DNA of 64,000 bases from Leptodontidium sp. MPI-SDFR-AT-0119 (lineage: Eukaryota; Ascomycota; Leotiomycetes; Helotiales; Leptodontidiaceae): assembly GCA_020726505.1 (NCBI GenBank), contig JAHLEZ010000036.1, forward strand, positions 248,001 to 312,000, in the 5' to 3' direction. This document shows, piece by piece, positions 47,327 to 59,941 of this stretch. Below the pieces are notes generated by a model. That model was not told the origin of the DNA. It saw nothing but the letters and a program-made list of their open reading frames with translations, and made no database searches. The first letter of the stretch is position 1; each line of letters opens with the position of its first letter. Made by a program: the position numbers and the translations under genes.

Positions 47327-48731
47327 TCTTGAAACCAAGGGCAATGGGTTGGACTTGTGAAGTGTAATAAGGTTGTGGAGAAACATTTTTCTTCTCAGGC
47401 GGTCACTTCAATTTGTCCAAGTGTTGATGTCAGGGTCAAAGTTCTGTCAAGGTTCAAGTTCAGTTATTTATGGCATTAAAGGAACTTGTATAGGCTTTAG
47501 AGGGGTCAATTCTACTCTTGTGGCTACCGTGTACCCACCAGTTCTTCAATAATGGGCTTATACTTATTGCTTCTGTGAAACCTTCATTGAAAATCAGGGC
47601 CGGATGGCTTATCTATCCATCATTATCTCAGAATCTTGAGAGCGTGAGAGACCAAACTGTCGGAACTTCCAATATCCCGAGGTTCCGCCCCAACAGATAC
47701 TTAGACAACAAGGATTTCCTCTCGTATCTATTATCTAACTCTCTATAACAAAGTACAAAATTCGTGCCACCATTTTGATCGCACAAGCCAGTCACTTTTA
47801 AGATGTGGAGCTGGGTATTTCTCACCTGCAGAAACACACCCACTCTTCCTTCCGAGACATGGGGTTAGATTGGAGTAACGAAGTAAGCTTAATCTTGGCG
47901 CAGGTAAGATTTTGCAAGCTTTGGCTGGGCCGCAATTCAGGGGATATTTCAATCAGCCTTGTAAATTAGAGGCCAGAGATGATTGGACATTCCTCTAGAG
48001 CTTTGATCTGCCGACATCATCCCGCATTGGCACTCTGACTTGGATGCAGCAACGTCTTCGCACTCGCATTTGTACACCACTCCCGGCACGAGTCATTGTT
48101 TATGCCCCTCCGCCTGGCGTGCATATGGCTCAGGGTACGGAGATATATACATTAAAGATCCCGACACTACCGGGGCTACAGGCCGCTGATCTGGTTGCCA
48201 GGGGCTTAGCTTCTTCGCTGCCCGGCTTCGCTTAAGGAGTGCCAAGCGGTTTTGTCAATTATCCTTCGAAATGATCCAGAAGAAATCTGAGAGGCACAGC
48301 CTCATCGGTCATTGGACGAACAAGACGGGTTCCTGGATGAGATAGGCAGGTAATATTGACATCCGCCGCGGCTCATCATGCGCCAAGTCTACGACACAGT
48401 AATTCGTATGAACATGCATCTTTATTGTGACGAGCAGCAATGTTAGGCCGAGACTCCATATGTCTAGTTCGGAAACAGATCTAGGTATCTATTATAAAGT
48501 ATAGCGTGATTGAAGATCCTTCCTCGGTTGAGTACTCTTGGCGACCATCTCCGACTTAGTCGTGAGACAGACGATTCCTCTCTGAGTACCTCAGGCGCCC
48601 CGGAATTGTACACTGTATAAGTCTTTCTTGGCCCATCTCAGTCACTTGAATGAAGACAAGTAGTTGAAGTTCTTCATCATCTTCCTTGTATTGTGTTTCA
48701 CGCACGCCAATCCTTTTTTTTTTTTCTCGCC
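47327..48731. other. Intergenic, no gene seen
   Basis: About 1.4 kb upstream of the chitinase, which should contain its promoter. Short frames are present without recognisable content; a T-rich run directly precedes the chosen chitinase start. Confidence 0.5.
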
Positions 48732-51700
48732 ATGGTGTCTATCTCAAGATTTCATGCCGCCACTGTCTGGCTTGTGCTTTGGGCTGGCATTGCAAACGCG
48801 GCGCTCAACCTAGATGGAACTCAAGCTGTGGAACCTTTGGGTAAGTCTAGCTTCACCCCGCGCCTTTCATATTGTCAAGGAGTCTATACCCAGAATCGAA
48901 TTGTTTCCTTGCTCCTCGGATATGAGGTCCTGTTCTTGGAGATAAATATGAAAATGGTAACTGATATGACATTCCTCTATCCAGAGAAAAACGATCCGTC
49001 ACCCATCGGAGATCTTACAACATATTATCCCGATCAGCATGACTGCCCACTTCCGTGTGTCGACTACGCAAATGTGCATAGCTGGATTACCTACTTGTCC
49101 GTCAAGCGTCTCCAGCGTTGTAAAGAGCCTATGCTTCTCCAACTTTCCGTTACCCAGTCTCTGGCTAAATCGACGTCACACACCCTCATCCGCAGCTGCA
49201 CGCTCGGAGAACAAAGCCCTTCTATTCTTGCCACATCTGTAAATGGTAGCTCTAACCTGGAGCCTGTGGAGAACCCTAAGAAAGCAAGTGATCTTTTCGA
49301 AGGTAGTCTCGACATAGCACCTGCCTGCTCGTTCATTGGGATAGAATTACCGGGAGAACTGGGTTTGATTGCTAGCAGCGGCGGGGGGCTAGCGGACGGC
49401 GGTGAGGTAACCGGTATTTTGAAGGGCCTGCAAGAATTTTTCGAAACGCCAGACAACTGCGACGAAACGTTTGCTTTCGCATATCATGGACAAATGGTTG
49501 CGAGTGTCTATATTGGCCCAGGTCTTGGCAAACCAACAGTGACTTCTGTACTCGAGACTCTTGCCGCTCGCTGGGAAGGTGGCGGCCCGGTTTCAAACCG
49601 TACTGTCGCTCAGCTCTGTGGCAGCGAGCGGGATTCAACACGAATTTTTGGTATTGCTATCGACACAACAGGCGATCTGGCGGCAGTCCGTAAGTTCCTG
49701 GACGATGAGCTCTGTCACTTTCTTATATTCCTTTCCGCACCCCTTAACATACCACCTCGTGATCCTATTCACGAACTTTGCATAGAGACGTATACTGAAC
49801 ACTTATTTTCTAGAACAAATGGCAGCCGGCTGGAGTAAAGGCAGCTGTGTCGAACAAGGAAACCTCATTGCCGACATAGATTTGGCCATCAGGGTGTTTG
49901 ATATTGCCGGATCGCCAATTGCTAATGCCGGCAACAGCAGCTCCATAATCAGCAATAGAACAGTGACTACAAGGTCAGACAACGGCCGACAGAGAAGCGC
50001 AGTGTTACGGAACAGTGACAGCCTCAATAAGCGAGCTACTTGCAGCTACATCAAAGTGGTGGCTGGAGATGGCTGTGGGTCTTTAGTTTCTCGTTGCGGT
50101 ATCTCAGCTGCAGATTTCACCAAATACAACCCAAAGACAAATCTGTGCTCAACTCTACAGGCCGGAGACTACGTCTGCTGCTCAGCAGGAGATCCATACA
50201 CAGAACCCAAACCAGATCCTCCGAAGCCAGGAGCAGATGGAACCTGCGCTACTCACTTGATCCAAAATGGTGATAGCTGCGATGCACTCGCCAAACAGTT
50301 TGGGGTCACGGTTGCCGAGCTCGAAAAGTGGAACAAGGGAAAGACTTGGGCAGTATGTACAAATTCCCACTAAGTTTCTTCAAAAGTCTCAAAATTTCGG
50401 ATTTAAAGACGTAGTTCATAAACTGAGATCTGTGGAGATTCCAAACTTTTAAACTTGATCAAGGTTGATACTAATCATCATGCAGTGGACTGAATGCAAA
50501 AATATGCTGCTCGGGTATAACATGTGCCTCAGTGATGGCAAAGCAGGACTCCCTCCCCCACAAGCGGGGGCTGAATGCGGACCTCTCGTTCCCGGCACTG
50601 TTCTAACAGACTCAACGACTTCGATAGCAGATCTTAATCCATGCGCGCTCAAAGCGTGTTGCAGCAACTGGGGATTTTGCGGCGTATTCCCCGCGCATTG
50701 CGATATCCATCAACCAGAGGGCGGAGGTCCTGGTAGCAAGGTAAGCCACTGACGAGCCGTTATTTCCTATTCCATGATGTCGTGTCACTTCCCGAAACAC
50801 TCGACAGATCGACTGCTAACTCTACTGGTACCATCAGCTTGATGGATTCGAAAACACTTGCGTGTCCAACTGTGGCAACGACATCAAGCAGAACTCGTAA
50901 GTGCTATCAATCTCGTGATTCTCATTGGCTAATACCATAAAGAGGTGCGCCTGCTGCGTTCTCGCGCATAGGCTACTACAGCTCGTTCAACCTCCAGCGA
51001 GAATGTCTATGGCTCTCCGCGAGTAATGCCAATACTGACGGCAGCTATACCCATATTCACTGTAAGCACTGGGGAAGCCCGTAATTTATTCTGTCGGAAA
51101 TGCCTTGAGACAGATTGAGGACCTCTCTCTCCGAACATCCTTTACCTCTTTCAACTTATTTTCCGAGTCCAGAGCTAATTTATTTCTCTTTCCCCAGGGG
51201 CATTCGGCGAGATTGATTCGGCCACATGGAAACCCGTCATCAAAGAGAGCAAAACAGGACAGTGGGATGAATTCAAAGCGCTCAAGAATGTCAAGGTCGG
51301 TGATAAACCGTGTCCCGTCCAAATTCAGTCTGGGACGTTATTTCATATGCTGACTCCTATATCATCCAGCGTATTGTCTCTTTCGGTGGTTGGGCAGCAT
51401 CAACTGAAGCCGCGACTTACAACATCATTCGGTCGGCCATTATTACTAATCGTAACCTCTTTGCATCCAATTTGGCTGCATTTGCAAAAGCAGAGGGAAT
51501 AGATGGAATCGATATCGATTGGGAGTATCCTGGAGCCCCGGATATCCTCGTAGACGGTGCTCCAATTGGAAAGACCACGGACGGCCTCGACGTAAGTCTC
51601 CATGTTTATCTTGTTTAAAATGAGTTCCGTCCTGACCCAGGCCCTTCAATTTTCCCATCAATCTTGGAAACTCAAGAAATCTAATGAATAGCATTGCTAA

Positions 51701-54700
51701 ATTCAAGATTCGTAGTACCTCAAGTTCCTCACAGTTCTCAAACAGCAGCTAGGAACAGACCGTTCGATTTCGATTGCCGCTCCAGCGTCATATTGGTATC
51801 TCAAAGCATTCCCAATTGACCGCATTGCCGCCGTTATTGACTACATTGTCTACATGACCTATGACTTGCACGGTCAATGGGACGCTGGAAACCCGAACGC
51901 TTACGACCAGTGTGATTCTGGAAGGTGCATACGAAGTCATGTTAACTTAACCGAGACACGCAACTCTCTTGCAATCAGTAAGTTGCAAATTCTTTCACGT
52001 ACACGAGTCATCAGGTGCATTTGCCTGTTCCCAGAAGCTCTGAGAGAATGAGTGGTTACCTTCCAATGGTTGGCAACCGGTTTTGGTTGAAGCTCACACT
52101 AATTCTCGTATGGACGTTGTCTATTTACCCTTTTCATCTACCTTCTAATGCCAATTCCCTCTTCTTATCCGACGACAACACTGACTTGAGTATAGTAACC
52201 AAAGCCGGTGTTCCTAACAATAAAGTCTTTGTCGGCGAGGCAAGCTACGGCAGATCATTTCGCATGGCAACAGATGGCTGTTGGGGACCAGTAAGTACTT
52301 GTCGAAGACCTCGTGTTTCATTTCTGGGCAGTTTCAGAGGGCCTGCCACATTCTTCTCCGAGAAAACTTTTTTCCGGAATGAGCAATTTGCTAACTCTTG
52401 GATTACTTAGATGTGCGATTTCACAGGGTCCAGGATCCAATCAGATGCTAATCCGGGACGCTGCACCAAAACAGGTGGCTATCTTGGGAACGCTGAGGTC
52501 GACGAGATTATCCGACGCGGCGGAGCCGCTCAAACATTTCATGATGGAGCTTCCAATTCAGATATCTTACTTTATCAAGTCAGTAAATTTCAATCCTTGT
52601 TTCCTGCCGCCCGACGAAGGGAAGTAGATACAAGAAGGGGCTGTTCCTAACACTTACTTGAACAATTGGTACTAATAAATCTCAAAGGGAGACTACGTCT
52701 CGTACATGACGCCAACGACGAAGGAAACACGGAGATCGGACTGGAAAACCCTCAACTTCGCCGGAAGTATTGACTGGGCTCTAGACCTGCAGGCTTTTAC
52801 GACCGACGATATGGCCACCCCACCCAAAATACCTGCAAAGGGAGAAGAGGGCTGCGTGGCAGGAGAGGACAAGTCAGTTAATTCAGGAGACTTGTGTGAA
52901 TTCTCATGCAGCTTAGGGTTTTGCCCTGAGTCGCTGTGCACCTGCACATACACCGATATTGTGAATCCTCTACCGAACCAGAAAGACGCGACTGATGTAA
53001 TGTATGTACAAAACTGTCGTCCCTTGTTCTCCGCATCTTGCAATTACAGCTCCCAATATCTAGAACCGGAATCTCTCTAGGCAGTCAGATAATCTCGAAT
53101 CTTCAAACTTTGGAAAGCACTGCTAACTTTGTGAAGTGCCTGGGACGAGTTTGACGTTGACTGTACGTATACATCACTCGATATTTGCTTTTAGATCCTT
53201 CAGTTGCGGCTGCTGAAACGTACCTCTTGAGCGACCTCCCAAGTCCCTTGGCTCTTGATATTTTACAGAAATCAATGCTGATTGAGTCTAAGTGAACCGA
53301 CTTTGCCTCTTCGCATGTAAATACGGCTACTGCCCAGAAGAAGTTTGCACCAAAAAGCCAAAGGATGATGTGGTGATAACCGACGACGATAACCCCAATA
53401 TCGGTTACGATTATGAAAGCGCCAGGGAGGCAAACTCAAGAAGGTGCTTCGTATATCAGGATCGCACCTTACGGGACAACAGCGTCATGCAATGTTATAA
53501 TACATGCAAGCCACAACTGGAAGCGGCAAAGGAAGCCGGAAAAACCTCAAACTATGGGTGCATGGGATTCTATCCGCTCGACAAAGCAATACCATGGGAG
53601 AAGCCTGTAAGTACCTCCTCGTTCTCCTTTCGGCCGCTTGTTCAAAGTATTGCTCTCTAATACACATTTGGCTCTTATGTGTACCTTATGATTTTACTGG
53701 CTTTAATGCACGGGGAGCTGACGTTGATTAGCCGGGAACGCATGATTTCATTGCTCCAGGGCAATGCTTATGTGACAATTGGTTGCTGAACGAGATTGCC
53801 GACACAGTAATTGAGGCATTGCCAATCATTGCTCAGATTGGCTGTTATATTCTCATGTCTTCCTTGAAGCTCGTACTTGACATTGGTTTGCAAGCAATCC
53901 CTGGGGTGGGGAAAGCTCTTGATGCTGGGCTGGGTAAGTTTAAAATTCCACAGAGTTTTGTCCCTTTGAGTAGAGGCTGACACATAGCAACAGATATGGC
54001 CACTACCGCAGCTCAAATGGCAGCATACCTGTACCCTGAAGAAGAAGATCCTGAAGGCGCCTTCTCTTGGTGGCTTAGCCCTTGCGGAGGAACAAATCTT
54101 GTGCCAGACGAGATCAAGCAAATCTTTGGCATTTTGAGCACAGTCGCAGATGGTGTGTCGAGTTTCAAGAAGCCAAAGAATCTGCCAAAGGGTAGCGGTA
54201 AGAAGGGGGACGACGCCAATCCGACCGACCAAGGTACACCAAAGGCGCCAGGCAAAGGGACTGGAAACAACAAGCCCGCTTGCAAGATCCCAGCGTCTCA
54301 GCAGACCCAACGACTAAGACACACTCTACGGGAGCGAGCATGTGTCGCCGATAAGACAGTACAGACCGAATGGATTATCACATCACTCGATTACGCCGCA
54401 AACGCAGCACCGACTCACATCGCTAAGCCATGTTTGGTAAGTCGAGCCCCATGTTTGGTTTTTCCTTTCTATTCTTTGTATAGTTCATAGGCCTCAAGAT
54501 ATATACGCATGGGAAAATATTCCAAGAGGCCAAAAAGGAAGGGGGAAAAACTGTGCTGACTTCGAGACCACAGGTTGACTGGGAAAATGCATGCTGGTAA
54601 GCCCAATCTTACACGGATCTTCCATATCTGGAGCCAGACTCCTGTGATGATCCGGAACAGCACTTTTCGGCCTTCAGAGCGCACCCGATTCTCAACAACA

Positions 54701-55846
54701 TGCTAATTTTCTTAATGAATAGGCATTACAGCTCCGCTATCCGCCAGAACCCCACATGGTCTACGTTGACTTGCGTACCCGAAGCGGCGGCCACCGCCAA
54801 GCCCGACAGTGAGTGCTCCTGGCCAGCATATTCATTCCCACATGAAGGTTGTCACAAGAGAGCTCAAGCATGGTGTTTCCCAGCACACATCGCAAGACTT
54901 TTGATACTATTTCAGTGAAGATGTTATTGCAGAGAACGGCAATGCTAACTTCAGGGTCACTTGTAGTGGGCAGGAGGGTTCCAAGAGTTTGGGAAGCACA
55001 ACACAGTGGGTTGGGCTGGTGGGATGTAAGTGGTTCTGGCAACTCTCTCAACTTGAACTCAACAAATGATCCACTCACTGACGCTCCCAATATCTAGACA
55101 GCAAGTGGTAACCGGCCACAGCTGCCACCACCAGAAATATGTCAGGCTGACGAGTAGTAAGTGACCCTGCCTTCTTGACATTCTTATTTCGAAGTCCTCT
55201 TGGGACGATCGGAACCCATCTAGTCCCTTGACTATCCTTCCATCATTCAGAACTGTATTGCTAACTCACCGTTCTACCACAGCCCACCCCTGTACATGCT
55301 CAACGCTCAGAGTCCAATTTACATCAATGCTGGTACAACTAATCCGGGTGGTCAGTTGGTTCGCCACCTACCCGGAACACAGGTTTGTCTCTCGCCCTCG
55401 ATGGGAACCGTTTTCGGAAACTGGGACTGCATCAAGGAAACCGAACAATTCGTGCTGACATATCATAGAATGGCAATGCAGCAAAAGGTTTGTGGCAGGG
55501 GATCTGCTTTCAAGAACTCGTAAGCTCAGATGCCATGTCGAACCGAGATCTCAAAGACAAAGTCGATGCCGGCCAGAACCTACAAGTAACGAATGTGGTG
55601 CGTGGTGATAAACGCTACATTGAACGTAGCGCCAGAGTCACCGTCAATAAGCGCCCGGAATTCAGCATCTCAAGCTGGCCTCCATCCGCTCCCAATGACG
55701 GGCTGAACCAAAACCCGTGTTGGCCCAGGAATATCGCCCCGCTGGATCCAGGCTTTACCCTCTTTGAGAACGATCCTTATTATAACACTCATAACCGACC
55801 TTACAACTACAGAGCTGCGTATGATCCGCCAAACAACGGAGCTTAG
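48732..55846 (+). CDS. Subgroup-C (killer-toxin-like) GH18 chitinase
   Basis: A very large secreted chitinase spread over about 7.1 kb with many short introns. The Met at 48732 gives a signal peptide (MVSISRFHAATVWLVLWAGIANA). Domain order: an N-terminal region; two LysM modules (CSYIKVVAGDGCGSL near 50040, THLIQNGDSC near 50255); a type-1 chitin-binding domain (LKACCSNWGFCG near 50650); then GH18 with the catalytic DxxDxDxE motif in GIDGIDIDWEYPG (near 51510) and the conserved YMTYDLHGQWD. Two Cys-rich repeats follow (FSCSLGFCPE; FACKYGYCPE), then the long C-terminal region of this class (IIAQIGCYILMSSLKL, FSWWLSPCGGTNLVP, ending near PPNNGA). All splice junctions I checked in GH18 and the tail keep the frame, so the gene looks intact. 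Such enzymes are thought to cut or permeabilise chitin in fungal walls. Confidence 0.88.
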
Positions 55847-55980
55847 AGTTTGGCTGTGTTTGTTTATTTCTGTCCATAGCTGTTAGCTATTGTACAGTCA
55901 GGAAACAGATCGAAGGGGGGTTGGATATATATTGACGATTATTATCACACCATCTTTTTGAATTTGAATGTAATGTCCGA

Positions 55981-56250
55981 TTATGCGTCTTTCGGCCAGT
56001 CTACATAGTTGGGAATTTCAGCCCCTTCATTTATACGCTGCCAAGCCCCAGGCTGTTTGTTCTCTCTATTGAAGTAGAAGTAGTAGCCGGGCCATTGATC
56101 GTCGCACCTCCATTCATATTCACATTCGTCCCTCCACTTCTTGGTTCTCACATTCGTGTCTGCCGTCACCCTTCCCTACCTCCTGTCCCATTCTCGGTCT
56201 CTCTCGATCATCGCCCTCACCCTCTCATCCGCCTCAATCTCTGCCCTCAT
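55981..56250 (-). pseudogene. Small broken gene fragment
   Basis: On the minus strand, a frame from the ATG at 56250 reads a charged helix (MRAEIEADERVRAMIERDREWDRR). It hits one TAG, then continues for about 62 more residues (WRCDDQWPGYYFYFN, IPNYVDWPKDA) to a stop at 55981. The good codon content on both sides of a single TAG suggests a real small gene with one nonsense change. The family is not recognised. It lies directly downstream of the RING2-like pseudogene at 56290. Confidence 0.4.
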
Positions 56251-56289
56251 CTCCAAGCCAGAAAACTGCTGTGGTAAAGTCCTTCCAAA

Positions 56290-56777
56290 CTAATAAAGTC
56301 GGCAGGTCGCCATGTGAAAATCTTGATATATGCTTTGTTGCCATCTTGCGAGGCATAGCCAACAGAAAGAGTGTCCGCATCAACCTGTCGCCCAATTGTA
56401 GATTAGTATTGCAACCAAGACCGAAAAGGCATGATGAATTGGATCGGACACTTACAGATCATATGCTGACACCCTTCAGTCTTCTCAATATTTCTCAAAC
56501 ATCTAGGCCACGACTTTGTGTTCTGAAATATGTAACGCTCTGATTATATTTCTTCGTGTTGTTGGCGTAGTCTTCTCGCTCTGATCTCTTCCGGTGTTTC
56601 GACTTCGAGCGGGAAAAGGTCTTCATATTTAGGTGAAGAATCGTGGGAAATTATCGGTTCTGTCGGTTCTGTCGGTTCTGTCGGTTCTGTCGGTTCTGTC
56701 GGTTCTGGTAGTCGATCTGGATTCCGGGTTACTTTCTTGGTGCGAAGATGCGAGATGTGGGTACAATTGGGCGGCAT
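56290..56777 (-). pseudogene. RING2-type zinc-finger paralogue C, broken
   Basis: Exons 56777-56456 and 56384-56290 sum to 417 nt (138 codons plus stop), so the gene model is in frame. It has three faults. A TAA lies where Gln is likely, after RRLRQQHEEI. The first zinc-ligand Cys reads Trp (SWPRC). A TGA lies at the codon between the two Cys of the C-x-C-G motif, right after the splice junction. The rest of the finger is clear: PRCLRNIEKTEGCQHMIC, then CGHSFCWLCLA. The N-terminal part carries the EPTEPTEP repeat encoded by a 9-bp tandem repeat. Confidence 0.65.
56656..56708. repeat. 9-bp tandem repeat GGTTCTGTC, about 5.9 copies
   Basis: Five perfect units from 56656 plus a partial sixth. 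On the minus strand it encodes Thr-Glu-Pro repeats inside paralogue C. Confidence 0.92.
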
Positions 56778-57039
56778 GGGTGTGCGAAAGGCATGTTGGC
56801 TAATATGGGTATTTGCTGACGCTCAGAAGGTTGAGGGTTGGTTATTGAGATACCATTAATTTGGCTAGGGATGAGCTCATAGCTTCTAACGTGTCATGTG
56901 AACAGTGGTGGAGCATGAAGATTGTTGGTAGGCTACTGGTAGATACTCGCTAGAAGCCACCCCCGGTCGACCACCAGCTAAAGGATTCAGCATCTACACA
57001 CAAACCCCTCCGTAATCAAACCATCCCTCAATATAGTCT

Positions 57040-57543
57040 TTATAATCCCTCAATTTGGCTCTTTTGACCCTTACGTCGTCTCCATCCATTATTATTGTAA
57101 TAATCCGGGTGGTAGATGCACTTTTTCGCACGAGCCATTGGCTTCCTTTTGGCCTCTCGGGCTGCCAAGCATAAGTAACAGAAAACTTGTCCACACTAGC
57201 CTACACAAAAGTCGCCAGAAGTCAGTTCCTTAATCATTTGAAGAGATACAGAGGGGGGATAAGTAGACATACAATAAATCGTATCACATCCGTCTGGAGA
57301 TTTCTGAACCCCCACCAAGCAGTGGGGACATCTTTTGGTATTCCGGCGGAAGAAAGCCTCAGAAGCAGCTTCCTCTTTCATCAGTCGAGCTTTGGATTTT
57401 TTGTCCGATTCTGGGACTGCTGAGTTAGGCTTTTGTACAGGGAGAGTTTTCTTTTGTTTTTTTCCCCGGAAGGCATTGGCGAGTGACTTGCATAATTTGG
57501 TGAACGCCATTTTCGTGGATTTTGTTTTCATGAAATTAGACAA
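57040..57543 (-). pseudogene. RING2-type zinc-finger paralogue B, one nonsense codon
   Basis: Exons 57543-57273 and 57200-57040 sum to 432 nt (143 codons plus stop). The N-terminal 70 residues are basic (TKSTKMAFTKLCKSLANAF). Then comes a RING2 finger: TKRCPHCLVGVQKSPDGCDTIYC, a TAG codon at 57198-57196, and CGQVFCYLCLAAREAKRK. The TAG falls between the Cys residues of C-x-C-G. A C-to-T change in a CAG codon would explain it and is of the CpA-to-TpA kind favoured by RIP. A reading that keeps the 72-nt intron ends at the same TAG. Confidence 0.65.
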
Positions 57544-58214
57544 CGAATATTTATCGCATAATAAGAAATGCGGAAATTTATTTTATAGATGTTAGGTCTG
57601 ACATTATGACTGAATAGTTCTACCTATCCGTTGCGAGAGTTTGGGGGGAACCAGCGAGACCGACCTGTACTTAGCCCGGTCCCCTATCCCGAGTCTCCTC
57701 TTCAGTCCTTCTCAGTAACCCAAAAACGCAGAACAGGTCTCTAATGCTATCCTGTCATCAGGCAACATTTATTTATATCTTGTACCGTACAGTACAAAAG
57801 TAAAATGTAAACACCAGCAACCAGGCTGATTGAAGACGGGAGGATGCAAATTCCTTGTAGGGGCGAAAAGCTGGGTTCATGAACATGTTGCATAATTTTC
57901 AATTGACTGGTAATGTCAATTGATGCTTTGGGATGTGGATGGGTTCTCGGGCTAGCTAGATCTGCGTGGGTTGAACTTCGAAAGCAGCTCGGTAGCGAGG
58001 AGTCTGGTCTCTTGACATCCATGGTGTGACCCATTTAGCGACCTAAACCCCCTTCAGAACAATGAAGTATGTCACAAAGCAAAATTTAATTCGTTTTAAT
58101 TACTATCGTGCAGATATCCCGGTATTCCCATTTCGCATTCGTTATTCTTATCATTCATCAACTATAGAGAACCAATTCTGACCCGTATCCGTGCTCACAT
58201 AGTCATAGACCCTC

Positions 58215-58688
58215 TTAACTGTTACTCAGGATGTATCGGACAGAGCTCTTCGTGTTCTCTCGGTTTCCTGTTTCCCATCCCACTGAGCAGATCATGCAAA
58301 AATTGCGCCCACATCGGCCTTTATTTTACTGGGCCAGCTAACCATGCCCACTCTTGATACTTGGCTCGAATGGGACTGGCAATGAAATGATGGGTGGATA
58401 CGTACAATTCATGGTGGAACACCCACCACCATTTGGCTCAACGCCGTGCTTGCAACTGGGGCATATTTTAATGAAAGCCTCGATATATTGCATCGACCTC
58501 CTTTCCTCCTCCAGTTGCCAACTTTTCCTGAACCGGTTATATTCTGCCGACTCGGACTTTTGTACTTGTCTTATTGTCTCTTTTCGTTTCTGTTTTCGCT
58601 TCCATTTGGTTATGATGTGTTTGGCAATTCGGTTGGCCAAATGGCAGAGTTTCGGGAGAGGCATGGCTGGTGAGCGTGAATGAAGCAT
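58215..58688 (-). CDS. Small protein with a single RING2 (RBR-type) zinc finger, paralogue A
   Basis: Exons 58688-58406 and 58318-58215 sum to 387 nt, 128 residues. The start could also be the Met eight codons in (MPLPKLCHL). A basic, helical N-terminal half (KWKRKQKRKETIRQ) is followed by KICPSCKHGVEPNGGGCSTMNC, the splice junction, then CRCGRNFCMICS. This is the C-P-x-C .. G-C-x(4)-C-x-C-G-x(2)-F-C-x(2)-C pattern of the RING2 domain of RBR ubiquitin ligases. RING1 and IBR are absent, so it is either a stand-alone finger or a remnant of a larger gene. It is the only copy of the three without a stop. Confidence 0.68.
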
Positions 58689-59422
58689 GTAAAAACTAGG
58701 TTTCTGGTAATGTGAACTGTTTTGTAGGTTTAAAAGGAGAGAACTTTAAATATAGAGCTTTAGAAAAATTTAATGTAGACTATGGGGTTGATGTTTGTTA
58801 GTCAGAGCCGGGTTACGACTCAATGGGCCGGTCCCAGGTTTTGGTATTTTCTAGACTGGTCGCAGAACATTCTTCGGTCATGATGCGGTCACTAGACGGC
58901 TAGGCTTGACAATATTCCTACATGGCTCGGTACTTTGTCTTTAGTCGAATAAACTTAATGATAATAAACTTTACTATTACGTTAGAAGTTTAATTACAGG
59001 TTAAAGTGAAATACTAGTCATTGAAAAATACAATCATCTTTTATACTTGTAACTCACTTTCAATCATGCCCTTACAAATATTATGCTAATAATAAACAAC
59101 GTCATTTTGATAAGAGGCATTTATAAGGATAAATAACAAGATTATAGGAGGCCAAGAATAATGAGCTTATAGAAAATCAAATATATAGAGAATATAAGAC
59201 TAAAAATAAGAAGCGTTTATAAAAGCAAATAACTTATGTTATTAAAAAAGACCACTTCGCTAAAGAAATTACCTCGCCAAAAAAACTACCATGCAAAAGA
59301 GATCACCTAAAAAACGGAAGATATCTAATTAAACAAAACCAAATTCAATACCTTACTAACTATTATTTATAATAATCAAGGCTAAGGCAATAGGGAACCC
59401 AACATCACTTCCAAATCCAAAG
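58689..59422. other. AT-rich RIP-type sequence, no gene seen
   Basis: From about 58920 the sequence turns strongly AT-rich, with the TA-rich texture of the transposon block. No intact frame was found. Confidence 0.5.
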
Positions 59423-59836
59423 ATGAGGAAGAGAAGAAAGGATGCAACCCCGAGACTATTTTCGACGTCAATCTTTACGCCAGCTTGTAACCCGCTCCTG
59501 AACACTATTCCAAAACAGCAATCAATAAAGCACCCAGCGAAACATACTACGACACAAGAAGGCACACTAAAGAGTGTAAAACTAGCTATGGGTTTTCTGG
59601 AGCATAAATTCGACTTTCGAGAAGCCGCTTCTAAAGCGTTCCCTCAGCAAATTACATCGTCACACATCAAGGCTTCTGTTAGCAAATATGAAGATAAGAT
59701 GTCGGCTGCGTCGTTAAGATCTGTGTGTTGTTCCTGCGGGAGGTTCGTCGCTGCGTCAGATATTTACGAGGTAGATGACCAGGCCGATTTGATCTTATCA
59801 CCACGACGCACAATACATAGAAGGATCGTACATTGA
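59423..59836 (+). pseudogene. Possible Helitron-type helicase N-terminal fragment
   Basis: The frame contains SLRSVCCSCGRFVAASDIYEV, which resembles the Cys-containing start of fungal Helitron Rep/helicase proteins. It ends abruptly at 59836 with no Rep or helicase motif after it. It borders an AT-rich decayed region, which favours a transposon fragment over a host gene. The assignment rests on one short motif. Confidence 0.35.
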
Positions 59837-59941
59837 ACAGGCCCGTTCCTTAAGCAAGCAGTCCCTACACTATATACGGCCGTCATTGTACGATGTACAA
59901 CTCATGTCCGAGCGAACCCCGCATTATGACCCAGCATCAAT

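Noticed and set aside
56380..57198. Stop-codon read-through or selenocysteine at the C-x-C-G stop codons
   Set aside because: The stop types differ (TAG and TGA), filamentous ascomycetes are not known to use selenocysteine, and copy C has further damage.
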